From the NCBI GenBank assembly GCA_963845425.1, contig CAWJSC010000002.1, positions 317,745 to 381,744 on the forward strand: a stretch of 64,000 nucleotides of DNA, in the 5' to 3' direction. Source of the stretch: DATDAH01 sp963845425 (GTDB lineage: Bacteria > Actinomycetota > Acidimicrobiia > Acidimicrobiales > DATDAH01). Each line of letters starts with the position of its first letter. Position 1 is the stretch's first letter. The notes under the pieces were generated by a model. That model was given only the letters and a program-made list of their open reading frames with translations. It was not told the origin of the DNA and made no database searches. Positions 20,779 to 29,270 of this stretch are shown in pieces. The position numbers and the translations under genes are program-made.

Positions 20779-20880
20779 TCGTCCCACTCTGGTCACCTGC
20801 TCGGTCGGCCAGAAGCGCTCGGCCACCCGCACCGAGTCACGGAGCGAGACGGTCCGAGAGCTCCGACGAATATCGGGCAC

Positions 20881-20904
20881 CGACCCGCCCTCGTGGGCGG
20901 GTCG
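20881..20904. terminator. Perfect 9-bp hairpin between convergent genes
   Basis: Stem CGACCCGCC / GGCGGGTCG with a 6-nt loop CTCGTG lies between the ends of 17644-20778 (+) and 20926-21582 (-). There is no T-run. The position suits a bidirectional GC-rich terminator. Confidence 0.55.
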
Positions 20905-20925
20905 TCAGCTCGTCCGCATGATCGG

Positions 20926-21582
20926 TCATCGGCGGGTGAAGGTGAGGTGGGTGACGCCGCTCGGTGACGAGACTGCCTCGAGGTCGTAGCGCTCCTCGAC
21001 GCCTTCGAGGCCGTCCCAGAGACGAGCGCCGCGGCCGAGCAGGATCGGCACCTGTACGACGTGGAGGGTGTCGATGAGGTCGGCGGCGAGGAAGTCGCGA
21101 ACGACCGTCGGGCCACCGCCGACGCGCACGTCGAGGTCACCGGCGGCCTCCCGGGCGAGGTCGAGTGCCTCCTGCGGAGAGGCGTCGACGAAGTGGAACA
21201 CGGTGCCGCCCTCCATCTCGATCGGCGGGCGCGCGTGGTGCGTCAGCACGAACACCGGCGTGTGGAACGGCGGGTTCGGCCCCCACCAGCCCCGCCACTC
21301 GTCGTCGGTGCCGACATCGGTCCACGGGCCGGTCTGCGCACCGAACTTGCCGCGGCCCATGATCTCCGCACCGAACCCGAGCTCAATCCGTTCGGCGAAC
21401 GAATGGTCGACACCGACGGTGCCACCGGCATCGCCGACCATCGAGCGCCAGAAGCGGGTGGCGATATACCACTCGTGCAGGCGATGGCCGGCGTGGCCGA
21501 ACGGGGCGTCGAACGTGATGCCCTCGCCGGTCCCGAACCCGTCCAGGGAGATCGAGAAGTTGTGGACACGGACCTGGGACAT
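20926..21582 (-). CDS. Dihydrofolate-reductase/RibD C-terminal-fold protein
   Basis: The open frame begins at 21777, but the ATG at 21582 follows CGGAGG by 6 nt and starts the real N-terminus (218 aa, MSQVRVHNFSISLDGF). Motifs VHNFSISLDGF, IMGRGKFG and VRVGGGPTVVRDFL are typical of the RibD_C (DHFR-like) family. Members bind NADPH; many are stand-alone proteins of unknown substrate, so neither folate nor riboflavin synthesis should be assumed. It is a single-gene unit convergent with the cyclase-STAND gene. Confidence 0.85.
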   Translation of the reverse strand: MSQVRVHNFSISLDGFGTGEGITFDAPFGHAGHRLHEWYIATRFWRSMVGDAGGTVGVDHSFAERIELGFGAEIMGRGKFGAQTGPWTDVGTDDEWRGWWGPNPPFHTPVFVLTHHARPPIEMEGGTVFHFVDASPQEALDLAREAAGDLDVRVGGGPTVVRDFLAADLIDTLHVVQVPILLGRGARLWDGLEGVEERYDLEAVSSPSGVTHLTFTRR

Positions 21583-21726
21583 GGCGGCCTCCGAAGCGTT
21601 GGGTGATTGCGATAGGCAACTGGTTGACGCTAACGATGCCCGGGGGGCGACCAGGCGGGTAGAGGCGGATGTCGCCGAACCCGCCGGTCGTGGACTTCGT
21701 CGCACGGCCCGCTCTCGTCCGCCGAA

Positions 21727-21782
21727 AGGCCAGGAACAGCCCAGAACATGCCGGACCACCCGTTGCGCGAGAACCACTAATC
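21727..21782 (+). repeat. 56-bp repeat module, copy 1
   Basis: Matches 58698-58753 with four mismatches in 56. It starts AGGCCAGGAACAGCCCAGAA and ends AACCACTAATC. Both copies lie within about 250 bp of a toxin-antitoxin pair and of a copy of the dispersed TGGAACGCG repeat. Confidence 0.75.
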
Positions 21783-21887
21783 ACATCAAGGTCACCGAGC
21801 ACCAGTTCACCCCGCCAGCAACGACGCACTCGCCCGATCTCTGCACCAGGCGATCCGGGACCACACCATCCGGCTCCCCGCCCTGGT

Positions 21888-21936
21888 GGGATCGCGGGTG
21901 GGTCTTGGAATGTGGATGGCCTGATTTTGGAACGCG
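21888..21936 (+). repeat. Dispersed 22-bp-phased repeat, copy A
   Basis: Pattern: GGGATCGCGGG, then TTGGAA (first box degenerate, TTGGAATGTG), then TTGGAACGCG 22 bp later. It is the same element as copies at 29485, 32559, 35005, 58637 and 60759, all in + orientation. It lies 28 bp beyond the stop codon of the minus-strand toxin gene. Confidence 0.7.
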
Positions 21937-21963
21937 TGCATTGGACTCTGGGCGGCGAGCCAT

Positions 21964-22317
21964 CTACTCGTCCGGCTCGCCCATTCGGGCCACAGCCGCC
22001 AGGTAGACGGCGTGACCGCCACGCCGACCCACAGAGATGATCTCGACTGTGTCCACGGACGATTCGTCGGGGAGCAGTCGGTAGACGACACGGAAGCGCT
22101 CGGGACGCTGATCGGCCACATCGAACTTCAGTCTCCGCGTACCGGAGAGATCACCGGAGACATGCCGCTCGCCGAGCCGTTTCCCGGTCTTCCGCCGCCC
22201 GGCCAGATCGATGATCGCTTGCAAAGCGGCATCGACGAGGCCGTCGTCCTCTTGGCCGAGAAGCTGAAGATCCAGAACGACCTGCGGCAGAAGCGACCGG
22301 TGCAGAGGCTCAACCAC
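21964..22317 (-). CDS. RelE/ParE-type toxin
   Basis: 117 aa from a GTG at 22317, 6 bp after the antitoxin stop. The core GTRRLKFDVADQRPERFRVVYRL, then VEIISVGRRGGHAVYLAAVARM, is the RelE/ParE beta-sheet and C-terminal signature (strand with R-V-V-Y-R, then V-G-R-R). RelE relatives cleave mRNA on ribosomes and ParE relatives poison gyrase; I cannot tell which. The toxin is the second gene of the pair, as usual. Confidence 0.7.
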   Translation of the reverse strand: MVEPLHRSLLPQVVLDLQLLGQEDDGLVDAALQAIIDLAGRRKTGKRLGERHVSGDLSGTRRLKFDVADQRPERFRVVYRLLPDESSVDTVEIISVGRRGGHAVYLAAVARMGEPDE

Positions 22318-22323
22318 GACCGC

Positions 22324-22623
22324 TTAGCTGAAGCGGGCGGGGTCTCGCCCCAGGGCTCGAGCGACCTCGTCGAAGCTCAACCGACGATCGCCGGCCGCTG
22401 CCAGGCGTTCCGACGCCTCGATGGCGTCGAGGTGGTCTTCGATGGCGGGAAGCAGCTCCAACCAGAGCGACCACGACAGGATCACGCCCTGGGGACGTCG
22501 ATGGCTTCCGAAGGTCACCGGCTCCGCAGCAGCCCCGTGTTTCTCGAACCCCCGGAGGATCTCGGAGAGTCGGTCCCGGGCCTCCGTCGTCGCCAGCACC
22601 TCCCCGTGCGAGATCGATGCCAT
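22324..22623 (-). CDS. Phd/YefM-like antitoxin
   Basis: 99 aa, ATG 22623. The N-terminus (MASISHGEVLATTEARDRLSEILRGFEKHG) has the Phd/YefM fold pattern, with TFGSHRRPQGVILSW where the family has xxGrpvavlvs. The charged C-terminal tail would wrap the toxin. Upstream (about 22632-22646) CGTAC occurs twice with 7 bp between, a possible operator. A leaderless start is possible because no ribosome site is seen. Confidence 0.7.
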   Translation of the reverse strand: MASISHGEVLATTEARDRLSEILRGFEKHGAAAEPVTFGSHRRPQGVILSWSLWLELLPAIEDHLDAIEASERLAAAGDRRLSFDEVARALGRDPARFS

Positions 22624-22685
22624 GACCTAAGCGTACAGAAACTCGTACGACTTTGCTGATCTCTTCGGCTCTCGTGCCCTCGGCC

Positions 22686-22706
22686 GGCCCCAGCACGCCC
22701 CCGACG
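22686..22706 (+). repeat. 21-bp exact repeat shared with 34411-34431
   Basis: The segment starting GGCCCCAGCACGCCCCCGAC is identical at 34411-34431, which lies 37 bp after the transposase stop codon. The region just downstream here reads as a short coding-like tail (EWRKRNEAAGIGLV then stop) without a start, suggesting the remains of an inserted element. Confidence 0.5.
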
Positions 22707-22846
22707 TCGACACCTCCCGCATGCCCCGGGCCGAGTGGCGCAAGCGCAACGAGGCTGCCGGCATCGGGCTGGTCTGACCCAAGCGGTCCCCGACCAACCT
22801 GCGTGTGCCGCCACTTCCGTGGACGAGCCGTCGTGCACCACAATTG

Positions 22847-22856
22847 AAGTAAGTTA
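22847..22856 (+). promoter_or_regulatory. AAGTAAGTTA box upstream of the SDR gene
   Basis: The same 10-mer is at 24769-24778, between the TetR gene and the P450 operon. Both are close upstream of oxidative genes on the + strand, so a shared regulator (perhaps the TetR at 24076) is possible. Confidence 0.45.
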
Positions 22857-22886
22857 AGCTGACACCAATCGACGCGGGGAGCCTCG

Positions 22887-23630
22887 GTGGACAGATTCGA
22901 AGGAAGGGTGGCGGTCGTCACCGGGGCCGGTTCCGGGATCGGTCGGTCGGTGGCGGCACGTGTGGTCGCGGAAGGCGGCCGCGTCCTGGGTGTCGACATC
23001 GACGCCGATCGGCTGCGGGCCACCCGGTCGCTGATCGGTGACGGCCTTGTGGTCCTGGAGGCCGATGTGGCTGACCCGGAGGCCTGTCGGGCGGTCGTGG
23101 ACGCCTGCGTCGCAGAATTCGGTGGACTTGACGTCTTGGGGAACGTGGCGGGCATCTTCCGTGCGCATCACGCCGTGGATGTGACCGTCGCCGAGTACCA
23201 CCGGATCATGGCGATCAACGTGGACGCCTACTTCTTCCTGTCGCAGGCGGCAATCCCGCACCTCCTCGAGCGCAACGGGAACATCGTGAACGTGGCGTCC
23301 AACTCGGCGCTGCAGGGAATCCCGTACGCGGTCCCCTACGCCATCAGCAAGGGAGGTGTCGTGCAGCTCACCCGGGCGCTGGCAGTGGAGTTCCTGAAAC
23401 GCCCCCTGAGGGTGAACGCGATCGCTCCGGCGGGCACGAACACGAACCTCGCCAATGAGACGACCTTTCCCGCGGACATGGACCCCGACCTGGTCGGTCG
23501 CATGGCTGGCGTCCGCGGGTTGGCCGAACCCGAAGAGGTGGCGGGGGTGTTCGCCTTTCTCGCATCAGACGAGGCGAAGAGCGTGACCGGCGCGGTGTAC
23601 ACAATCGACAATGGGCTCACGGCCAGTTGA
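22887..23630 (+). CDS. Short-chain dehydrogenase/reductase
   Basis: 247 aa from a GTG with CGGGGAG upstream. Rossmann motif TGAGSGIGRS (about 12-21), NVAG in place of NNAG, catalytic Ser in NVASNS and YAISK (Tyr-x3-Lys). C-terminal SVTGAVYTIDNGLTAS is complete. The first gene of a two-gene unit with an NTF2-like protein; preceded by the AAGTAAGTTA box that also precedes the P450 operon 2 kb on. It probably acts in the same oxidation pathway. Confidence 0.85.
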   Translation: MDRFEGRVAVVTGAGSGIGRSVAARVVAEGGRVLGVDIDADRLRATRSLIGDGLVVLEADVADPEACRAVVDACVAEFGGLDVLGNVAGIFRAHHAVDVTVAEYHRIMAINVDAYFFLSQAAIPHLLERNGNIVNVASNSALQGIPYAVPYAISKGGVVQLTRALAVEFLKRPLRVNAIAPAGTNTNLANETTFPADMDPDLVGRMAGVRGLAEPEEVAGVFAFLASDEAKSVTGAVYTIDNGLTAS

Positions 23631-23649
23631 GGGGGGCGAGGAGAACGTG

Positions 23650-24072
23650 ATGGGCGTGCAGGCGGTCGCCGACAAGCTAGAGATCCACGAGCAACTCGCT
23701 CGCTACGCCCGGGGCGTGGACACCCATGACTGGGATCTATGGAAGTCGGTGTTCACCGAGGACGCCGTCGTGGACTACAGCCAATCCGGGGTGATCTCGG
23801 GATCCCGGGACGAGGTGGCCGCGTTCCTCGCCGAGGCCTTCGCGACGATCCCGTGGGCGACCCACCACATCACCAACGTCGAGATCGACCTCGACGGTGA
23901 CCGGGCGCTGGTGCGGGCCATGTTCTTCAACCCGATGCAGATCCCGGGGATGGGCGAGTCGAGCTCGACGGGCGGCTATTACCATCACGAATTCGTCCGC
24001 ACTGAGAACGGCTGGAAGAGTCACCACCTCGTCGAGGAACCGGTCTGGTTCCTCAACCGCCCAAGCGGCTGA
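23650..24072 (+). CDS. NTF2/SnoaL-like protein
   Basis: ATG 23650 is 6 nt after GAGGAG, which decides the start (140 aa). The cone-fold pattern is clear: ADKLEIHEQLARYARGVDTHDWDLW, FTEDAVVDY, FLAEAF, ATHHITNVEIDLDGDRA and YYHHEFVRTENGWKSHHLVEE. Such proteins act as isomerases, cyclases, dehydratases or small-molecule binders in catabolic clusters. Closely linked (19 bp) to the SDR. Confidence 0.8.
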   Translation: MGVQAVADKLEIHEQLARYARGVDTHDWDLWKSVFTEDAVVDYSQSGVISGSRDEVAAFLAEAFATIPWATHHITNVEIDLDGDRALVRAMFFNPMQIPGMGESSSTGGYYHHEFVRTENGWKSHHLVEEPVWFLNRPSG

Positions 24073-24075
24073 TCC

Positions 24076-24717
24076 TCAGTCGGCGTCCGCTTCGACCCCG
24101 AGCACGCGGTCGAAGACGAAGGCGACCGCCGCCCGCAGCTCCGCATCGTCGCCGTCCCAGTAGCGATCGAGCGTCGGGGCGGACATGCCGGCGACGTCGA
24201 TCATGAGGTTGAGGACGGCGCCGAGGGCGACGGGGTGCAGGGCGTCGTCGATCCTGCCATCCCGCTGACCCGCTTCGATCTTGGCCTGCAACGCCTCGGC
24301 GACGGGCCGGAACGCATCATTGGCCGTGGCCTGGTAGCGGCCATCGCCAGACATGATCGCCATGTGCCGAGCGGTGAGGAGGGGGCGGTGCTCGTTCCAG
24401 TACTCGAAGAACTGCTCGACGAAGGGCCGGGTGCCGTGCGGGTGGTCTTCGCCCCACTCACCGGAGTCGAACTCGAAGCGAGGGATCAGACTGCCAGCCT
24501 CCGCGCAGAGCGCGAGGATCGCGTCGTCGAGGTCGGCGAAGTACTGGTAGAAGGCCGGTGGCTTGAAGCCGACCTCCTCGGCGATGTCGGCCAACCGGAT
24601 GCCCCGCAGACCATGTTCTTGAATCGCGGCACCCACCGCCTCGAGGATCCGCTGGCGGGTGCGTAGACCTCGTTCCCCGAGCGGCTGCCCATCGGTCGTC
24701 ATCGGAACGGCACCCAC
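24076..24717 (-). CDS. TetR-family regulator
   Basis: 213 aa. The HTH is RQRILEAVGAAIQEHGLRGI, then LADIAEEVGFKPPAFYQYFADLDD. The internal ATG six codons in would also be acceptable as a start. The C-terminal part is a TetR_C-type helical ligand domain. It is divergent from the P450-SDR-Rieske operon with only 67 bp between starts, and the AAGTAAGTTA box lies in that gap, so control of the operon is likely. Confidence 0.85.
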   Translation of the reverse strand: MGAVPMTTDGQPLGERGLRTRQRILEAVGAAIQEHGLRGIRLADIAEEVGFKPPAFYQYFADLDDAILALCAEAGSLIPRFEFDSGEWGEDHPHGTRPFVEQFFEYWNEHRPLLTARHMAIMSGDGRYQATANDAFRPVAEALQAKIEAGQRDGRIDDALHPVALGAVLNLMIDVAGMSAPTLDRYWDGDDAELRAAVAFVFDRVLGVEADAD

Positions 24718-24768
24718 ATCCTGACCCTATCCAGACGCCCGGAGTGGCTGGACAAGAGACCTGAACAA

Positions 24769-24778
24769 AAGTAAGTTA
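24769..24778 (+). promoter_or_regulatory. AAGTAAGTTA box in the TetR/P450 intergenic region
   Basis: Identical 10-mer to 22847-22856. It is 7 bp before the presumed P450 start codon and 52 bp before the TetR start on the other strand, so a protein bound here would block both. Confidence 0.5.
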
Positions 24779-24784
24779 GATATC

Positions 24785-26059
24785 TTGGAGCGTGTAGACA
24801 TCGACGAAGCTGACTTCTTCGTCAGCAAGGAACTGGTGCTCGATCCGTACCCCTACTACGACGCGCTCCGGGCTCGGTGTCCCGTGGCGAGGGAGCCGCA
24901 CCACGACGTGGTGATGGTGACGGGGTACGACGAGGCCCTGGCCGTGTATCGCGACAGCGAGCGGTTCTCGTCCTGCACGGCGGTGACCGGACCCTTCCCC
25001 GGCTTCCCGGTCGCGCTCGAGGGTGACGACATCTCCGAGATCATCGAGGCCCACCGCGACGGGTTGCCCTACAGCGACCAGTTGCCGACCTTCGACCCGC
25101 CGAAGCACACCCAACACCGGGGCCTCCTCATGCGCCTGCTGACACCGCGACGGCTCAAGGAGAACGAGGACTCGATGTGGGAACTGGCGGACCGGCAACT
25201 CGAGGAGTTCCTCGCTGATGGTCGGTGCGAGTTCGTTGGTGACTTCGCCGGGCCCTTCGCCATGCTGGTCATCGCCGACCTGCTCGGGGTCCCCCCAGAA
25301 GACCACGACCTGTTCCGCCGCGGCACCGGCCAGGCGGCGGGCGGCTTCGGCAGCACAAGCGGCGAGACCTTGTCGCACACACCTCTGGAGTTCCTCTACG
25401 AGGCGTTCACCTCCTACGTGGAGGACCGTCGACAGTCACCCCGTGACGACGTGCTCACCCGGCTCGCGCAGGCGACCTACAGGGACGGCTCGACACCAGA
25501 CGTCGTCGACGTGGTCCGGCTGGCGGCCAATCTCTTCGCCGCAGGCCAGGAGACCACCGTACGGATGCTCGCGGCTACGGTCCAGGTGCTCGGCGAGGAC
25601 AAACGACTGCAGGACCAGTTGCGAGGCAGCGTCGACCTGATCCCGCCGTTCATCGAAGAGATCCTACGGTTCGAGAGCCCGATCAAGGGCGACTTCCGGC
25701 TCACCCGGGTACCCGTGGAGCTCGGGGGCGTCGACCTCCCCGCCGGCACGACCCTGATGGTGCTCAACGGTGCCGCCAACCGAGATCCCCGTCAGTTCGA
25801 CCAGCCGAATGAGCTGCTCCCCGAGCGGGAGAACGCGCGGGACCACCTCGCATTCGGGCACGGCATCCACTTCTGCCCCGGGGCGCCCTTGGCCCGGGCC
25901 GAGGGCCGGATCACCCTCGAGCGATTGTTCGAACGGATGTCGGACATCCGCATCTCCGAAGCCGAGCACGGGCCGCCCGGTGCCCGGCGCTACCGCTACT
26001 ACCCGACCTACATCCTGCGCGGCCTCCAAAGGCTGCACATCGAATTCACGGGGGCGTGA
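24785..26059 (+). CDS. Cytochrome P450
   Basis: 424 aa from a TTG at 24785; no better start codon is in frame before the conserved FFVSKELVLDPYPYYDALR, and no ribosome site is seen, so the start is uncertain. Heme loop FGHGIHFCPGAPLARAEG puts the ligand at Cys364; I-helix AGQETT (253-258) and ExxR EILR (292-295) are present. It is a close paralog of the P450 at 45482 (same Cys position, matching C-terminus YYPTYILRGLQRLHIEF). First gene of a four-gene operon with SDR, Rieske oxygenase and NTF2-like protein. Confidence 0.85.
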   Translation: MERVDIDEADFFVSKELVLDPYPYYDALRARCPVAREPHHDVVMVTGYDEALAVYRDSERFSSCTAVTGPFPGFPVALEGDDISEIIEAHRDGLPYSDQLPTFDPPKHTQHRGLLMRLLTPRRLKENEDSMWELADRQLEEFLADGRCEFVGDFAGPFAMLVIADLLGVPPEDHDLFRRGTGQAAGGFGSTSGETLSHTPLEFLYEAFTSYVEDRRQSPRDDVLTRLAQATYRDGSTPDVVDVVRLAANLFAAGQETTVRMLAATVQVLGEDKRLQDQLRGSVDLIPPFIEEILRFESPIKGDFRLTRVPVELGGVDLPAGTTLMVLNGAANRDPRQFDQPNELLPERENARDHLAFGHGIHFCPGAPLARAEGRITLERLFERMSDIRISEAEHGPPGARRYRYYPTYILRGLQRLHIEFTGA

Positions 26060-26060
26060 G

Positions 26061-26843
26061 ATGGCAGGAGACTTCGACGGCAAGGTCGCGATCGTCACCG
26101 GCGGCGCCAACGGGATCGGACGTGAGACGGCGGCGAGGCTGGTGGCCGAAGGCGCCAGCGTCGTCCTCGCCGACATCGAAACCGAGGATGGCCAGGCCGT
26201 CGCAGATGACCTCGGGGCACGCGCCGCCTTCACCACCTGCGATGTCAGCGACGCCAACCAGGTCAAGGACCTCGTCGAATTCACCGTCGACCGGTTCGGC
26301 GGTCTCCAGGTGCTCTGCAACATCGCCGGCGTCTCGGGCAGCCTCCGCCGGTTCCTCGACGACGACCTCCGCGACTTCGAACAGGTGATGGCCGTGGACC
26401 TGTTCGGCGTGATGACCTGCAGCCAGGTAGCTGCTCGCCACATGGCCGACCACGGCGGCGGGGCGATCGTCAACATTGCTTCCGGTGCCGGCGTCACGCC
26501 CGGCGTCGGCATGCTCCCCTACCGGGCCGCGAAGGCGGGCGTCGCGCACTTCACCCGCTGCCTCGCCGTGGAACTGGGCGAGTACGACATCCGCGTCAAC
26601 TGCGTCGCACCGGCCAACATCGCCACCGACATCAACGCCGCGTTCGACAAGACCGCGGTCACCCGCCTGCAACCGCTCCCACACCAGGGCCGGCCCAGCG
26701 ATGTCGCCGAGGCGGTCCTCTACCTCGCCAGCGACCGCGCCACCCACGTCACCGGCACCGTCCTCACCGTCGACGGTGGCATGTCGGTCGGCACCCCACC
26801 CCGTCGCCACGTCACAGCCACCACCAGGGAGGAACCACCATGA
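26061..26843 (+). CDS. Short-chain dehydrogenase/reductase
   Basis: 260 aa; ATG 26061 directly follows the P450 stop. TGGANGIGRE (about 14-23), NIAG in place of NNAG, NIASGAG with the catalytic Ser and YRAAK (Tyr-x3-Lys). C-terminal HVTGTVLTVDGGMSVG is complete. Its stop overlaps the Rieske start (ATGA), so the two are translationally coupled. A likely step is oxidation of an alcohol made by the P450 or the oxygenase. Very similar in motif order to the SDR at 35158. Confidence 0.9.
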   Translation: MAGDFDGKVAIVTGGANGIGRETAARLVAEGASVVLADIETEDGQAVADDLGARAAFTTCDVSDANQVKDLVEFTVDRFGGLQVLCNIAGVSGSLRRFLDDDLRDFEQVMAVDLFGVMTCSQVAARHMADHGGGAIVNIASGAGVTPGVGMLPYRAAKAGVAHFTRCLAVELGEYDIRVNCVAPANIATDINAAFDKTAVTRLQPLPHQGRPSDVAEAVLYLASDRATHVTGTVLTVDGGMSVGTPPRRHVTATTREEPP

Positions 26844-28213
26844 GCGCAACCGAGGTCGTGAGGAAGGCCCGGCCGGGCGACTGGGTCGACACCGCACCGG
26901 GCCTCGACGACATCGACTTCGGTCGGTACCTGATGCGGATACCGACCGATCGGTACACCTCGCGCGAGTTCGCCGGCCGAGAACGGCAACAGATCTGGAT
27001 GCGCGTCTGGCAGATCGCGGGCCGGGTCGACGAGCTCCCCGAGGCCGGGGATTGGAAGGAACACCGGATCTACGACCAGTCCTACCTGGTGGTCCGAGGC
27101 AAGGACGGCGCGCTTCGCGGGTTCGTCAACGCCTGCCGGCACCGCGGCAACGTGCTCTGCCGGGACCCGAAGGGCAATGCGGGCGCCCGGTTCGTATGCC
27201 CGTACCACCTCTGGTCCTATGACCTCGAGGGCGACCTCCGCGGCGTGACGCGGCCGGACCTCGTCGGCGACCTCGACAAGACCGAGCTCGGCCTCCTCGA
27301 GGTCCCCGTGGACACCTTCGCAGGATTCATCTTCCTCAACCCCGACCCCGACGCACCGCCACTCAGCGAGTTCCTCGGCCCCGAGGCCTTCGAGCTCATC
27401 GAGCCGTACGACCTCGACGAGATGGTCACCGTGCTCGACGTCCGCGAGAGCCTCGAGTGCAACTGGAAGGTCGTCGTCGACGCGTTCCAAGAGGGCTACC
27501 ACATCCAGGCGATCCATCCGGAGCTACTGCAGATCGTCGTGATCGACCCGACGACGAACCGCTTCCGGTTCTGGGGTGATCACGAGGTCGCCTGCGCTCC
27601 GTTCGCCGTCACCGACGCCACGCCAGAAGACGAGTACGAGGGGCTCAAGAGCCTGCCCGAAACCTTCCCCACGGTCACCGGCTACCTCCCGCGCCTCGCC
27701 GAACTGGTCGACGGCTATCGCACAGCCGATGGCGAGATCGAGTACCCGCCGAGCGTTACCGGCCGGACCCTGCTGCAGCAGGCCACCCGCGAGACGCTCA
27801 CCGAACTGGGGCTCGACGTCAGCGCGCTGACCGACGCCCAGATGACCGACAACCACGGCTGGCTGCTCTTCCCCAACTTATTCATGACGATCCGGGCCGC
27901 CGAAGCCACCGTCATCACCGCGGTGCCGCACCCCGATGGCGACCCGAACCGCTGCATCTGGCACATCCGCAGCTACATGTGGCTCCCCGAGGAGTACCGC
28001 GAGGACTTCAAGGCCAGCCCGGTCGTGGTGGAGGAGCCCAACTCCTACCCCTACTTCCGAGCGCTGCAGCAGGACTACGACCAGATGCCCCGCCAGCAGG
28101 TCGGGCTCCGCAACCGCCGCCTCGAGCACCTGACCCTCGTCCGGGAAGAGATCAGCGTGGCCCGCTTCCACACCGTCCTGGACCGCTGGCTCGCCGACGA
28201 GGTGACCGTCTGA
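26840..28213 (+). CDS. Rieske non-heme iron oxygenase, alpha subunit
   Basis: 457 aa. Rieske [2Fe-2S] ligands Cys99, His101, Cys120 and His123 (ACRHRG, CPYHLW). The catalytic-domain motif CNWKVVVDAFQEGYHIQAIHPE contains bridging Asp214 and iron ligands His221 and His226. This is the large subunit of a ring-hydroxylating or demethylating oxygenase; no separate beta subunit is present, but the small NTF2-like protein encoded immediately after has the fold of such beta subunits. It needs a reductase from elsewhere. Overlaps the SDR by 4 nt and the next gene by 1 nt. Confidence 0.9.
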   Translation: MSATEVVRKARPGDWVDTAPGLDDIDFGRYLMRIPTDRYTSREFAGRERQQIWMRVWQIAGRVDELPEAGDWKEHRIYDQSYLVVRGKDGALRGFVNACRHRGNVLCRDPKGNAGARFVCPYHLWSYDLEGDLRGVTRPDLVGDLDKTELGLLEVPVDTFAGFIFLNPDPDAPPLSEFLGPEAFELIEPYDLDEMVTVLDVRESLECNWKVVVDAFQEGYHIQAIHPELLQIVVIDPTTNRFRFWGDHEVACAPFAVTDATPEDEYEGLKSLPETFPTVTGYLPRLAELVDGYRTADGEIEYPPSVTGRTLLQQATRETLTELGLDVSALTDAQMTDNHGWLLFPNLFMTIRAAEATVITAVPHPDGDPNRCIWHIRSYMWLPEEYREDFKASPVVVEEPNSYPYFRALQQDYDQMPRQQVGLRNRRLEHLTLVREEISVARFHTVLDRWLADEVTV

Positions 28214-28650
28214 TGCGGCCGCTGCTCGAGGTCGACGCCGTCGTCGGCGACCACAGCGGCCTGTCTCGGACCGTCCTGGACTACACGCTCGAGATGAAGC
28301 GCATCATCGATGCCGCGAAGACGCCCGGGTTCGATGCGCAGAGTTGGGAGCCGCTCGCCCGGTATGTGGCGACCGATGAGTTCGTGAGAGTCGGGCCGTT
28401 CAAGGACGAGATGACCTGGTCCGAGTATGTCACCTTCCTCACCGGATGGGCACCCAAGCGCCACTGGGAATGCTCGTTCAAGCGCATCACCGAAGCCGGG
28501 AACATGGTGCTCCTCGAGCTCGAGGAACGCAGCGAACCGACCAACCCCGCGGCCGCAGCGAACTCCTTCTCTGCCTTCGAGTTCGACGGCTCAGGTCAGC
28601 TGCGTCACCTCGACGTCTACCTCCAGATGGCGCCCCCCGGCCCTTCATGA
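28213..28650 (+). CDS. Small NTF2-like protein (possible oxygenase partner)
   Basis: ATG 28213 overlaps the last base of the Rieske stop (TGATG); 145 aa. The pattern FVRVGPFKDEMTWSEYVTFLTGWAP, then CSFKRITEAGNMVLLELEERSE and FSAFEFDGSGQLRHLDVYLQM, fits the SnoaL/NTF2 cone. Being last in the operon after an alpha subunit, it could act as a beta-type subunit or as an isomerase; the sequence does not decide this. The next open frame begins ATGA across its stop codon. Confidence 0.7.
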   Translation: MRPLLEVDAVVGDHSGLSRTVLDYTLEMKRIIDAAKTPGFDAQSWEPLARYVATDEFVRVGPFKDEMTWSEYVTFLTGWAPKRHWECSFKRITEAGNMVLLELEERSEPTNPAAAANSFSAFEFDGSGQLRHLDVYLQMAPPGPS

Positions 28651-29270
28651 GCGATGTGCCGCAGATGTCCCAGAAGCAGTCGACTGGCAGCGAGGCCGTG
28701 AAGGAGAAGTCCGCTATGTCTTGCGCCCAAGCCGTCGTCTATGACACCGCACTACGGGGGGTGCACCACCAGCAGATCCTGCGGCACCTCGGCCTCATCC
28801 CCATCAACCGGGTCGCCGCCGCAAAGGCCGGCGCCAAGACCACGCGGCGGGACAAGGCGGAGCGGCGGACCGAGAAGAGCACCGTCATCGAGGCCAAGAC
28901 CATCACCCGCCCTGACGGCACCTCCGAGACGGTCACCCTGTATGCCCGGGCCGGCGCCCTCGGCATCGGCAAGATCACCGTCCGCCTCCACGGCGACGAC
29001 CAGGACACCAAGCGCAAGCTCAACCGGACCGGGAACCTCCGGCCCATCCCGCCCAGTGACCCCGACTTCGCTGGCCTGTTCCGGCGACGCAACGACGCCG
29101 AATCCATCAACCGCAACCTCGATGACACCCTCTTTCTCAGGCGGGCCCACTCGGTTGGCCACCGCCGCCAGCTCGTCAACCTCCTGGGCTACGCCCTCAT
29201 GGTCAACTCCCTGACGATCCTCGAGCACCAGGCCCGCTCAGGCCGCTCACCGGACCTCCTCGCCGCATAG
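28647..29270 (+). pseudogene. C-terminal remnant of a DDE-type transposase
   Basis: The frame opens at ATG 28647, overlapping the upstream stop by 4 nt. Only about residue 30 onward looks like a transposase: VVYDTALRGVHHQQILRHLG, LIPINRV, and NDAESINRNLDDTLFLRRAHSVGHRRQLVNLLGYALMVNS, which is the C-terminal third of DDE proteins of this type. The N-terminal catalytic part is missing, so it cannot be active. No terminal inverted repeats were found. It marks the right edge of the P450-Rieske operon and the start of an accessory stretch. Confidence 0.6.

Larger units (their letters stand above)
21583..21963. other. 381-bp intergenic region with repeat modules
   Basis: No gene is supported here. 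It holds the 56-bp module at 21727-21782 (second copy 58698-58753) and copy A of the dispersed repeat at 21888-21936. Weak open frames on both strands have no start signals. Confidence 0.6.
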
